A DNA stretch of 64,000 nt from Siphonodentalium dalli (Eukaryota > Mollusca > Scaphopoda > Gadilida > Siphonodentaliidae). Under the pieces are notes generated by a model. It made no database searches and was not told the DNA's origin. It saw nothing but the letters and a program-made list of their open reading frames with translations. The stretch spans positions 220,939,148 through 221,003,147 of the forward strand of contig CP136061.1 of the NCBI GenBank assembly GCA_032622095.1, read 5' to 3'. The position numbers were made by a program, and so were the translations under genes. This document shows positions 1-11,090 of the stretch, piece by piece. The first letter of the stretch is position 1, and every line of letters starts with the position of its first letter.

Positions 1-185
1 GAAAATATCTTCATGTCGCCCAATTCAACCCGAAAAGAGTCCCCTGGAACATTGACACTTCTGTATATTGTAGAAGCACAAAATTAATAAAGAGGAACTC
101 TATTATTTATTATGCAGGACACCGCTGCATCCATAGACGTTGAATTCTGGTGTTACCTCCCGTTATTTTGTAATTTACAGTCCAT

Positions 186-835
186 TCAAGTGGGTACATG
201 GCAACTACGAGTTAAATCGTAGTAGCAAATACTGGTACACCCGTTACTGTGAGTGTTAATAGGTAGGGATTTTGGCATAAAGGCCATCCCTTGGGTTTTC
301 TTAGTATTGTATGCCAAATCTGTACTATAGGCTTCGTCTTTGCATATTCTCAACAGACGTCTCAATCCATCTAGCGAGGGGGCAATGAGGCACATGTCAT
401 CAGCATAACACAAATGATTGATAGTCTCTCCACAGCCGATATTGCATGTATTCAGTATCTCGCTAATCGAGTTGGTATACAAACTGAATAAGTACAGACT
501 CAAAATACTGCCTTGTCTAATGCTAATATTAGGTTTGATGCCAGTTGAGAAACATTGTCCCCAGCACATGTTATATGTTTGGTCATGAAACCAATCACTA
601 AGAATTGTGATGATTGCATGAGGTACAAATCTCCGATCCAACAGTGTTTTATGGTTTACCCGATCAAACACCTTGCTGGCATCAAGAAAACTGGTGTGTC
701 TTTTTATATATAATGTCCAATTACCTTTAATGCAAATACACACCCATCGGTGGAATGGCCTTTCTTGAATCCAAATTGATTGTCTGTTGTATATAGACAA
801 TTATAACATTTTGTGAGCATAATCATTTCCAGCAC
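186..835 (-). pseudogene. Non-LTR retrotransposon reverse transcriptase fragment (CR1/L2-like)
   Basis: The minus strand encodes the middle of a LINE reverse transcriptase. In order it reads NQFGFKKGHSTDGCVFALK (about 720-780, one frame), then in another frame FLDASKVFDRVNHKTLLDR, SIRQGSILSLYLFSLYTN and the catalytic CYADDMCLIAPS motif. These are the usual RT fingers and palm blocks of CR1/L2-type elements. The change of frame near 690-720 and the lack of an endonuclease or C-terminal part show a dead fragment. The ORF closes at 186 and I see no continuation in 1-185. The clade assignment is by motif resemblance only. Confidence 0.85.
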
Positions 836-880
836 CTTTGAGATTGTAGATGACAATAGAATTGGGTGATAGTTTTCTTT

Positions 881-1974
881 GTAATGTACCAGTTAGGAAA
901 GATGCTGAGGTTGACCACTCCCAGAAAAAGTTGCGCTTCTTTAGCAACTTGTTTATCTTAGTCTATCAAAAATAGAAGACAAGATTAGTGACATTCATAA
1001 TTCATTCACAAAAATTGACAAAATCCACTTTAAATCGTACATGCATTGATTTGTTGACTTTTTCCTTATCCGAATCTGTTGTCGGTTTTCTTCTAAATAG
1101 TCTGTGATCATCCAAATTGCCCAAAATACCATTAATTATATCGATAATAATAATTTTATTGCCATTTCAGATATTTATGTTTCAACAGTATGGGCTTCCT
1201 TATTGAAATCCCTGTAACGTCACCAATATTTGCATGAATAGTCTGATGATTTTTGCAGCCTGTCTTACAACAGGATGCTGGTTCATGAGTGTTTCTTCTA
1301 ATTAAAGTTGATTGTCACTAGTGTAGGCTAATATTATCATTAATTCTTATAAATCTTCCCAATAAATTTTATGTAGAACCCAACATGTAACTGATTCATA
1401 TATTAGGCTACTTAAATAAATTTATGTCAGACCTATAAAGTTAAAAGACTAATTAATGACATGACATTTTAAGTATGTGACTGTTCGACATAGAACATGA
1501 ATTGACGGCACATATCTCTACTAGTAGAACCTACAATGACCGCAACATGGATATAATTAGTCTGTATAGTTATGAATCAGTTTAGGTGAGGTCTTTGGGG
1601 ACTTCTGCATTTCTTGCTGACCGGATAATCTGCAAACTTGAATGTAATCACCTCAAGTAGAATGATTGAATATTAATGCAATTATTTCGGCTGATTGACT
1701 CATAAAAGTTGACCAAATTCATATTATTTGAAGTGATCTTCACACATTTGACATTTCCAAAAATTTTATACGAATATGTGTTAACCAAATGTGATCCAAG
1801 ACTCTACTCAAATATTGGTGACATCACAGGGATTTACACAAGGAAGCCCATACTGTCAAAGCAGAAATATCTAAAATGGCAATAAAAGTATTACTATCGA
1901 CATAATTAATGGTAAAGCACAACTTTTTTCTGTGAGTGGTCAACCTCAGCATCATTCCTAACTGGTACCATTAC
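881..1974. mobile_element. Large inverted-repeat (fold-back) element, about 1.1 kb
   Basis: The outer arms 881-945 and 1921-1974 are inverted copies (GTACCAGTTAGGAA, then GCTGAGGTTGACCACTC). A second inverted pair follows at 1131-1235 and 1808-1912, around CAGTATGGGCTTCCTT. The right arm is compact, while the left arm has about 185 extra bases between its two blocks. There is no ORF. It is a non-autonomous DNA element or an old inverted duplication. Confidence 0.7.
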
Positions 1975-2151
1975 TAGTATATATAAAGGGTATTATATAG
2001 GGTATTAGAAATTCAATATCTATTTTATAATTTTGATATTTGTATAATCAGTTTATATTCCAAGGACTGTGCATTAACATTAATCAGTGGTAACTTTCAC
2101 AAACTTTAAAGACACTCAAAGTTTAAATATCAGACATGCCCTGCCCTTTAA

Positions 2152-2382
2152 CCCTTTCATGACAAGAGCCGCACTGGCGCAGCATTAACAATCCTGTGCC
2201 AGTGAATTCTCTTATATATGAGTCTCCCATAGGGAGCCTCACATACATGTATATAAGAGAATGCACTGGCTTACAAGGTGAAGGTCAATATTGTTAGGCC
2301 AATGCATTCTATTATATATCCGAGGCTTGCCTTGGCACAGGGTTTTTCCGCAAAATATCAGGAAGCTCCAGTAAAGAAAGGG
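2152..2382. mobile_element. TTAA-flanked palindromic MITE, CATGAC type
   Basis: The ends CCCTTTCATGACAAG and CCAGTAAAGAAAGGG are bounded by TTAA at 2148-2151 and 2383-2386, the target site of piggyBac-like elements. Inside is a hairpin with TTCTCTTATATATG arms, diverged from the 69-bp hairpin seen in other copies. It has no coding capacity. The superfamily is inferred from the ends and target site. Confidence 0.75.
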
Positions 2383-2524
2383 TTAATAAATGAGATGAAT
2401 CATACCTCATAATGTAGTTATTTAGTACTAAATTTAGTTAGTGTACCTGATTGTATTAGATCATGCCATGAATCTCTACTCTAACTAACACCTGTGGGGC
2501 CTTAGCCAAGGTAACGATCTACTG

Positions 2525-2600
2525 TTTTTATCTGTATCTGTAGATATTTCAGTGCCGGAACCAATTCTGGTTATAGACGCACCAACTCTGGTTGAGCTCA
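2525..2600. repeat. Short repeat shared with 56.29-56.37 kb
   Basis: The segment around ATCTGTAGATATTTCAGTGC, GGAACCA and TAGACGCAC recurs with small changes at 56300-56360 inside the large fold-back element. Only this short block matches, so the family cannot be named. The rest of 2383-2663 shows nothing I recognise. Confidence 0.5.
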
Positions 2601-2663
2601 ATTAATTATTAAATGTGAATTTGTCCTCCCATATATATCAATAAAAGGTCAGCAGACCACAGT

Positions 2664-3332
2664 GTCCCCCGAAAAGGTGGCAAGTTGATGCCGCTTTGTT
2701 GATGAAATACAAAAAAAAATGTTGAAAAGGGTTAATAACTCCGTAAAAAATAAAATTCCGTCATCTATATACATGTTGCACACATCTACAATATGTGGGT
2801 AACAATACTCTGAAGTTTCAAATATCTACGATCAAAACTGTAGGAGGAGTTGATTACACGACGAAGGTACCCTCATACAGAAAATTATAAAAAATGTTGA
2901 AATTTTCTAAGTCAAAAAGGGTTAATAGCTCCGTCAAAAAATAATTTTTCCGTCATTTATATACATGTTGCACATCTTCAATATATGGGCAACAATATTC
3001 TGAAGTTACAAATCTCTAGGATGAAAACTGTAGGAGGAGTTGATTACACAATGAAGGTACCCTCATACAGAACATTATAAAAAATGTTGAAATATTCTAA
3101 GTCGAAAAGGGTTAATAAATCCGTCAAAAAATAATTTTTCCGTCATCTATATACATGTTGCACATCTTCAATATATGGGCAACAATATTCTGAAGTTTCA
3201 AATCTCTGGGATGAAATCTGTAGGAGGAGACGATTACACCATGAAGGTACTCAAAAGTGTGACGGACGGACAAACGGACAGACAGACGGACCCCGTTTCT
3301 ATAGTCCCCCAAAAATATATTTTTCGGGGGAC
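2664..3332. mobile_element. Element with GTCCCCCGAAAA inverted ends and a 190-bp internal tandem array
   Basis: The terminal inverted repeats are GTCCCCCGAAAA (2664-2675) and TTTTCGGGGGAC (3321-3332). The interior is about three copies of a 190-bp unit starting at AAAGGGTTAATA (2728, 2918 and 3108), each with GTAGGAGGAG and CTCATACAG blocks. It ends in a GACGGACGGACA stretch. Short ORFs at 3124-3441 come from the repeat and are not genes. Confidence 0.7.
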
Positions 3333-4299
3333 AACTAACGGTATAAAAAGGTATATACAAACAATTTATCGATGCAAATTTGTCAAAGTTATGACAACAC
3401 AAGCGAGTTTGCACACGTTAGTCGCCCTCAGTTATTCATAAATGCCGACAGTTTGAAATGAATAGTTTGCACCCCGCCTGTGACAAAATATTTATCAGCT
3501 GATAGGAAGCATCATCAAAAGTGCAAAAAGAGCAGTAGAGGATGAGAATTAGCCAGTACCGGTACATGATAATATATGGGAACCCATAATAATATATTGT
3601 CATTATTGATATATGATTTGTTTTTGTTTATTGTTTCTGTTTTGGGATGGTACATTTGGATAGTTGGAAGTATCATCATCAATAATATAAGTCTTATCGA
3701 TTGTGGAGAATTTAAATATGTTTTTTCAATTGTTTATCACCCCCCCCCCCCCCCCCGCACTCGGTCTCGGTGACGCAAATTTATGCGTGGGTGAGGATTC
3801 TGGGGCGGGAAACCAACGAACTGTTTCATTCCTATACAAACATATGACGAAAATGGAGATTGTGGTCACAAAAACGTCGAATTTGATACCAAATTTACCA
3901 TTATTTAAATTCCCTTCAAATCTACAATAAAAATCATGTTACCTGCAGGACACTCCAATCTCGACAAGAGACGACGGGACAGCTGCTGTACCAGCTTGAA
4001 ACGAAGTCGCAGGTGCAGCCATTTTTGTTGCCGGAAGTGAAATTCTTCTATTTTTAGCCTATGGAATTTCCCTTATGCAATGTCGCTTGTGTTATAAAAA
4101 CATATCGCTTAGGGTATTACAGATCAAGACCAAATGTTGACTAATATAAACTACATACGTAGCTGAAACAGGAGCCTTTATTCCGCGCTTTGTCGGCTAC
4201 GCGCACATTTGGACCGTTTAGTCTTTTTAATTTAGAACAAAAAGCAAACATTAATTGAAAAATTAACCAAAACCAAAGAAAACCCAAAAATTGAAATTA
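3333..4299. other. No gene seen; poly-C tract at 3740-3756
   Basis: AT-rich sequence interrupted by a 17-base C run. A slightly more GC-rich stretch follows (3940-4040). Reading frames are short and I recognise no domain or RNA. Confidence 0.6.
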
Positions 4300-4490
4300 A
4301 ATTTATTTTGTTTTTAAATCCAATTTTGAAAAACTACGCCGCTATAACATCCGCCGGGCACCCCGAGTCGCGAAGCCGAATTTGGTTGAAATCGGTCCAG
4401 GGCCCTGGGAGAAGAATCTCGAATCGCGAACCTGTAGACGGACAGACAGATAGACAGACAGACAGATCCTACTATTTATATACAATACAA
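4300..4490. repeat. Dispersed repeat ending in GACAGACAGA
   Basis: Starts near AAAAACTACGCCGCTATAAC and ends in a GACGGACAGACAGATAGACA microsatellite. A diverged piece of the same repeat lies at about 7205-7290 (TCTAACGCCGTTATAACC, then CCCGAGTC). Translated, it gives the common SRIWLKSVQGPG plus [10 protein letters not shown] shadow peptide, which is not a gene. The stretch 4491-5154 holds nothing further that I recognise. Confidence 0.6.
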
Positions 4491-5154
4491 TACAATAATT
4501 AATTTGTATAGCTCTCAATATTATGAGTACATATTCAACGGCGCTTTACATTACATCGAGCTCATTGCCTAATCAGCATAATACATGTACATGCACATAT
4601 ATCTAGGAATTAAATGCTACATCAAAGAGATAAGTTTTGAGGCCGGTCTTAAAGGCACGTGCGGCCTTAGTTGTCGAAAATATTCATATTTGTTCCAATC
4701 ACCGTAAACAGAAAAACATTAAAACGCATTCAGTTTCGTTCATATATACCATGACCATCTCGTAAACAGCATGTTATCATAAAGATTTACTATATTTTAC
4801 CTAAGCAAGAGCCTGATTGTGTTACAGAATACAACACAATGCTGCTGGCTAATCACACACAAATGGCATAAACGCTCTTTATTCGTTCCATATCAGGAAT
4901 TCACCCACAAAGAACGCTCTTTATGTTTACCATCATAATATAAACAAACACCAGAAAAGTAACTTTTTATGCCTTTGTTTACATAACAATGGTAAAAAAT
5001 ATGACAATAACATACTGTTTATGCGATATTTCTTATTTGTATACGGACAAAGTCTGTCTACATTTTGATGTTCTTTCTGTTTGTGGCGGTTTTTGACGGG
5101 TGGAAATATTTTCACAGGATACCCACCGCCAAGGCCAACCGTACCTTTAAACTT

Positions 5155-5890
5155 ATTTAAATCAGTGAATATTTTCAAGTGAGGTGGAATGCTATTCCAT
5201 AGATGTGGTCCTGCAAATGAAAATGTCCTATCGCCAAACGTTTTCTGTTTGTTGAAAGGAATGTACAAAAGCATATACTATCAGATCGTAATTCATATGT
5301 ACACACATTTCTGTCTTTGATCATATCCTGTATATACCATGGTGACATGTTATTACGAGATTTGAATACAAGCAAAATAATTTTGAACATGATTCGATAC
5401 TCCACTGGCAGCCAGTGTAATTGCTTGAGAACTGGAGTTATATGTTCATGCCGAGGAGTGTATGATACAACTCGCGCCACAGCATTTGGCACTTTTTGCA
5501 GGCGATCACACTGGTAATCCGGTAGTCCATACAGTAAAGAATTACAGTAATCTAAGTGTGACGTGACAAAAGCATGGACCAATGTCTTAGTTGAGTCTAC
5601 ATCGAGGTTTTGTCTAATTTGTCGGATTTTGTATAAACCTCTGAACGCCTTAATTCTTACACATATTAGAGATATGGTTATCCATTGTCATGTTTGTGTC
5701 AAAATACGATCCCAGGTTGCGAACAGTGTCCTTTGTTGGTATATCGGCGTCTCCCACATGTATTGAACTGATGTTGACTTTCTGAAGTTGTTGTCGAGAA
5801 CCAATGATTATGAATTCAGTCTTATCGTCATTTATCATGAGTCGGTTGGTAATCATCCACGCTCTAATGTCCACAATACAGTATATAGAT
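5155..5890 (-). pseudogene. Degraded CR1/L2-like LINE reverse transcriptase, C-terminal part
   Basis: The minus strand reads through the region after the YADD box in three frames: NRLMINDDKTEFIIIGSR (5874-5650), then SHLDYCNSLLYGLP and KQLHWLPVEYRIMFKI (5582-5290), then FGDRTFSFAGPHLWNSIPPH (5250-5175). The order and wording match the RT thumb and tail of CR1/L2-type LINEs. Two frame changes (about 5600-5650 and about 5250) and the missing upstream part make it a pseudogene. It runs the same way as the piece at 186-835 but covers a different part of the protein, so the two could come from one family. Confidence 0.88.
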
Positions 5891-6314
5891 ATTCACCACT
5901 GAGTTTGTATTTTTCAGCTGGAAAATTTTAACCGATCGATGATATGACAACTTGTCTAAATTGCGACCATTGATACGGTCAGTTAATAATAAAATAAATA
6001 AAACCGTTCCGCATGCATTAGAGGCCAAATTCACATTTGAATTACGCATTTATTTTAAAAGCGTTAAGAAATGATCATGTTCACACCCATGCAGTTACGT
6101 TTAAGCGTTATTCAATTAAGTTCCAGCGTAATTGAATAATATAAACCTTACAATACGCTTCAGCAAGATCTCAGTGGAGCTGAAAGTGTCACTCTAATAA
6201 AAAAAAAGTGCTGACGGGTACACAACTAGGTTACTGCAGTTACTTTAACTGTGTTCCTGTGAGTCAATAGCGCCCATCAGCATTTCGTTTTCGGTTGATT
6301 TTAATTTTCTTTAA

Positions 6315-6668
6315 AGGAGTACTGTGCACTAAATCCGGCCATTTTTGGGGTCATCTCCTTTTATACTCAACAGGATATGTGCACCAAATGAATTAATTTG
6401 AGCCATGGATTAGTGAAAAATACACTCATTTACCATATGAACAATACAAACAACATGGTAATTATAATGAAAATGAATTTATGACTGGAGTCATAAACTC
6501 ATTTTCATTATAATTAGCATGTTGTTGACATCATTCACAGAGCACATGAGTGTTGTTGTTTTTTTTGCACTAATCCATGGCTCAAATGCATTCATTTATT
6601 GCATATATTCTGTTGAGGATAAAAGGAGATGGTCCCATAAATGGCCGGATTTAGTGTACAGTACCCCC
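6315..6668. mobile_element. TTAA-flanked fold-back MITE (TGCACTAAATCCGGCC type)
   Basis: The whole element is a long imperfect palindrome. The left arm starts AGGAGTACTGTGCACTAAAT and the right arm ends AGTGTACAGTACCCCC. TTAA lies at 6311-6314 and 6669-6672. The centre is TGACTGGAGTCA between ATTATAATGAAAATGA arms. A second copy lies at 39095-39325. The flanks 5891-6310 and 6673-7477 hold no recognisable gene. Confidence 0.78.
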
Positions 6669-7477
6669 TTAATGGAACATAGATTATCCAATTATTCTCT
6701 AACAGAAATCATGACAGACACGATAATTAAAAGCAATTTAGAACAAGACTGCAAAACATATACATGTGTACCCTACATAATATTTTCAAAACCTGTGTAC
6801 CCTAATTGAGCTAGCACTGTTTGGTGATAGTGACCGGCACCTTCAGCCTCTGCGGATCGATTAGAGTCCATGACGATTCGACGGGATACTTATACGATAC
6901 CTTTGTGCGCTATGGGGCTGTGGTCCCTGCATGTGCTGCATGCACTTCGCGCACATGGCAGACAGATCATATACTCTTTTATATATATTGATCATATTAT
7001 TATGCTATAATGCTTCAATAATCATCGGGAAAATAGGTTCACATTGGACCTAAGCCCATTGTGGTGTTATACTAGTTATTATGTTGGGTGGCGCGGGCCA
7101 CAGTGAAAACAATTATAAAGAGCGTGTACATCTGCAATTGCATGCTGAAATTGGCCCATAGCCTATATAGTGAGCGTATTTGTTTGTTTGTTTTTTTTTA
7201 TAAAATTTTTGAAAATCTAACGCCGTTATAACCTTCGCCAGTGTATCCCGAGTCATCACACCAAATCATATATATAGAGTCCAATAAACCCAAAACTAAG
7301 ACAAAACAAAATTTTAGACAAAGTGCATTCCCCAATTACCATGCAAGGAAGGTTATTCTCCATTTACCACGCAGTTGTATATACCCGAGGTATATATATG
7401 GACACATCTTAGGTGGTGATGCGTGTATACATTGCAAACTCATTGAAACGATAATGGGTGGTATAGCTAGGTGGTCA

Positions 7478-7492
7478 CCCCCCCCCCCCCCC
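7478..7492. repeat. Poly-C tract
   Basis: An uninterrupted run of about 15 C. Similar runs lie at 7936-7949, 7999-8010, 8726-8738 and 8980-8999 in the adjoining array. Confidence 0.9.
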
Positions 7493-7759
7493 GCACAGTG
7501 ACGCTGCAAAAAAAAAGCATCTTGTTGCCCTGACGTCACCCATGTACATGCACACACGCAGCGTGTATCGTGGACACATATTTTGCGATCCCACCCCCGA
7601 GCAGCCATCCTCGTTTGCAGATTGCTAAATTACACCATGAACAGGCCAGGCGACGCGCGTTGAACAGTGCATATGTCCTATATATCCATGGGTCTGCAAG
7701 GATGTTTGTCTTGCGGGTGCGGCATATATATATACCGAAAACTGTATGTTTCACAATTG

Positions 7760-7782
7760 AATATATATATATATATATATAG

Positions 7783-7824
<42 letters not shown>
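7760..7824. repeat. (TA)n microsatellite
   Basis: Alternating TA broken once by AGC near 7781. A shorter TA run lies at 9740-9761. Confidence 0.95.
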
Positions 7825-7827
<3 letters not shown>

Positions 7828-7864
7828 TTAAATATTATAATTGTGGCTCGAGCTATAGGTGCAC

Positions 7865-9600
7865 CCCATCCATGCAGGGACGTGGCTAGAGGGTCTCCGT
7901 TGTGGGGGTGTCCACCTTGGTAAATTCCAACTGCACCCCCCCCCCCCCCTTGAATCAGATTCGGACCAAACAAAAGTTTTGCATAATTCCACTTGCACCC
8001 CCCCCCCCCCTTGCACCTCAGTGCTCTCAGGCCTAATATCCTATATATTCATAAACCATGATTCTAAATTCCCGGTATGAGAACATTCAGATATTTTAAC
8101 CTGAAAAATTGCATAAATCCTAACATCTAGTGATCTAACTCCAGACAAATGCACACGGCTACGGGCAAGAGACCAGGACCAACCGGGCTGACCATGGTTG
8201 TTCCACCCGGTGTGCATGAGAAAATTTTGAAAACTATACAAGAAAATCGCAAATCCTATAGTATCTATAGACTGGCCTCAACTGATGTTTTCCTATAGTG
8301 TTGGAAATTTCAAACCTAATACTCCCCCTCAGGTTGGAAAATTCTCCAACTGATGACCATTTCAGTCCACAAGTTTGACCAAATGTAGTAAAATATTGTT
8401 TTGTTAAACTAATTAGCAGTTTTTTATTGGCCACGGGGACAGATTTCAAAATTTTCGCACACCGGGCCGACCATTTGAAATCTGAACAAGAAATTCGCAA
8501 AATCCTACCATCTAGACTAGCATCAAACCTTCCTAGAGTTGGAAATTTCAAACCTGACATCCCCACTTAGGTTGGAAAATTTCCAACTGATGACAATTCC
8601 AATGACAATGCTGACCAAATGTATGACAATATTGTTTTCTTAAATTAACTAGCAGTTTTTGACTGGCCACGGGGGAGGGACCAGGACACAAGCTTTCCAA
8701 GTGTTGGAAATTTCCAACCTGTCACCCCCCCCCCCCCCCTAAGGTTGGAAAATTTCCAACTGATGACAATTTCATTCCAAAATTTTGACCAAAAAATAGG
8801 AAAATATGCAAATATTGGTCCAAAAACAATTAATCCCCCCCCCCAATAAATTGTTTGCAAATCAAACTACAAGAACATTTCCAGCCTATTGTTGGTGTGA
8901 AATTTCCAACTATAATGTTTTGGCAGGTATGAAATTTCCAACCGTTGAAAATTTTGACCAAAGTTCGGGGGTGAGACACCCCCCCCACCCCCCCCCCCCT
9001 GTCGCCACGTCTCTGATCCCATCAATGCATGTACTCGTGGTTAGCATGTCTATATTGTCATATACTGTGCACGGGGAATGACATCACTTTAATCACTATA
9101 CAATCAAGCCATGTGCAGTGTTAGGAGTTCATTACATATATACCATGAACACAGGGACGTATATACGTAGCTATATATAGTGGGTCTTCTGTTGGTGATA
9201 ACCTTATAAAAATAATAATTTCCATATATGCACCCTCTTGTATACCAACATTACCAGCTCTGTGAGACTTTATTTGCATGCCCTTAATTTGAGTTGGAAT
9301 TTTTCCAACAGATGCCCTAATTTTCTAACTTATTACAAATATCCAACCCAAACCCCCCGGGCCTATATAGGTAAGGTTTGAACGTTTCCAACAGATGGCC
9401 ATTTAAGTATAAATTGTTTACTAAAATTATGAATATATTCCAAACTTGGTTTTAAAAAAGGCGTAAGTTACATTATAATAGATGTTGGTCTGTTGGTTGG
9501 AAACTAAAATTAACAGCTCTATTTCAACCTTTTTTTTCCAACTAGCGCGCGTTGATTCAGGGACGAAATTTCCAACTGTTGAACATTTTTACCAAGGTAG
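7865..9600. repeat. Diverged array of TTGGAAATTTCCAAC palindromes with poly-C spacers
   Basis: The short dyad GTTGGAAATTTCCAAC and variants recur at about 8300, 8335, 8540, 8570, 8705, 8745, 8900, 8930, 9290 and 9565. They are often followed by AACTGATGACAATTTC and TTTTGACCAAA. Poly-C or poly-CCCCA spacers separate many units. A related piece is at 14265-14500. Overlapping ORFs such as 7536-7973 (-) are low-complexity shadows. Its class is unknown. Confidence 0.65.
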
Positions 9601-9769
9601 ATACCGAGGGCGGGTGTTGTATGGTACACCAACCCCCTTTCGCTATAGCACTTGGCTCTACGCCATTGCATGCATGCATGCGTGCATTTCTTGGACAGAC
9701 AGACGAACGGGCGCAATGCATGACCGACGAATTTAGATGATATATATATATATATATATACTAGGCCTA

Positions 9770-10720
9770 TTCGATATTTTTTTCGGACAGGGGGTACCGG
9801 TATGCTATTCATGCGTGTCCTTTTCTAAATCGGACCTCTCAAACTTTGCAATAAAGTTTATTGTCGTGTTAAGTATATAATGCATAATGAGAAGTATATC
9901 CTAAAATAATTTCATATGAATTATGATAAATGCACACTAAAAAAAGTTTAGTTAAAAATTTTGTTTTTTCCAAAGTTGGGTCAATATTCCGGGGGAGGGG
10001 TCACGTAGTTGCCCTCTCTCCCCATCGGGGAAATTTGCAATGGTATAGTCAGCCCGGTATACGTAGCTTCTGTGATCCTATAGCCCCATCACTCTATCGA
10101 CCCCGGTGATCGCAGCCCCTGCGTCGGACCTGGGATATCCTGGTGCCACCCATGGCCTTACATAATCATCTCTTGAACCATGTTCGACATGATTGACCAA
10201 AATAATGGCTATGTATAAACAATATCGCGATGCGTTCGATGTCCGAAAGTACGTCCCGTTTGACGATTTATCACAAATAGGGGCCTACAAGTGCTAAAAT
10301 AAATTGCCAATTATACACACTCGAAACTAAATATCGGGATTATTGAAACGTTGATCGCAATTGAGAGACGCATATAAACGCGAATATTCCACGCCCCTTG
10401 TTAGGTCTATACAATTCGTCCGCATCAAGCCAATGTCGATAATATGATCTGCCACGACATACCGTATTATGTTAATGATTATTATGTGCAATGAGTGTTG
10501 TGGGAATTATTATGCCATATATACTACAGTATCCTGAATAAATATCGCATAAACAGTTGCATATATCGGTAATTCCTCCTTCAAAACCATATTAAGCTGT
10601 CCGCCAGCGCCCAAAATGTCCTTTGCTTATCAGTCACAGCTGACCTACTGTGTAAACTAATCACTTTGTTATTAAACACTCGCCCGCTGTTACATGTGCG
10701 TTTTGTTTACATTTACAGCT
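9770..10720. other. No gene seen upstream of UBE2H
   Basis: Mixed sequence with no recognisable repeat copy, coding frame or RNA. It becomes less AT-rich towards UBE2H. Confidence 0.5.
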
Positions 10721-10732
10721 GATTCAGGCCCT

Positions 10733-10943
10733 CACGTGAACTTTGCACGTCAATCAACTCTTGACCTTTATATTTCTGTAATTTATTTGGATTACATGAT
10801 TTATTTTGTAAAGATATATGATTTTCTAATGCCCAAAATTTATTTAAGTTCACTTCGGCGAACAACTAAGTCCTTTTATGATTTTAAAATGTTTTTCACA
10901 ATGTTTATTTTTTTTCCAGTAGGCGGGGTTATACTGTCACGTG
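10733..10943 (+). promoter_or_regulatory. Candidate UBE2H promoter region with two CACGTG E-boxes
   Basis: Perfect CACGTG palindromes lie at 10733-10738 and 10938-10943, the second about 95 bases before the UBE2H start codon. CACGTG is the core site of bHLH-Zip factors such as USF and MYC/MAX. No TATA box is evident at a suitable distance, and the transcription start is not visible. The promoter call is inferred from position. Confidence 0.4.
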
Positions 10944-11037
10944 GCACTAAACGTCACACACCCATAGGTCGCCATAGTTGTTGTTGTTTTGGACGATTAT
11001 TCAGTATCCGTCTTTGGTCCTGAAATATTCCAAGAAA

Positions 11038-11090
11038 ATGTCGTCTCCAAGTCCTGGAAAGAGAAGAATCGACACTGATGTTGTCAAACT
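11038..11090 (+). CDS. UBE2H: UBE2H coding exon 1
   Basis: Codes residues 1-17 plus two bases of Leu18 and ends before the donor GTATCC at 11091. The longer open frame to 11208 is intron read-through: its residues after VVKL do not match the family. Confidence 0.95.

Noticed and set aside
3124-3441. Overlapping frames with SVRLSVRLSVRH or TDGQTDRQTD
   Set aside because: Shadow peptides of the GACGGACA repeat in the 2664-3332 element.
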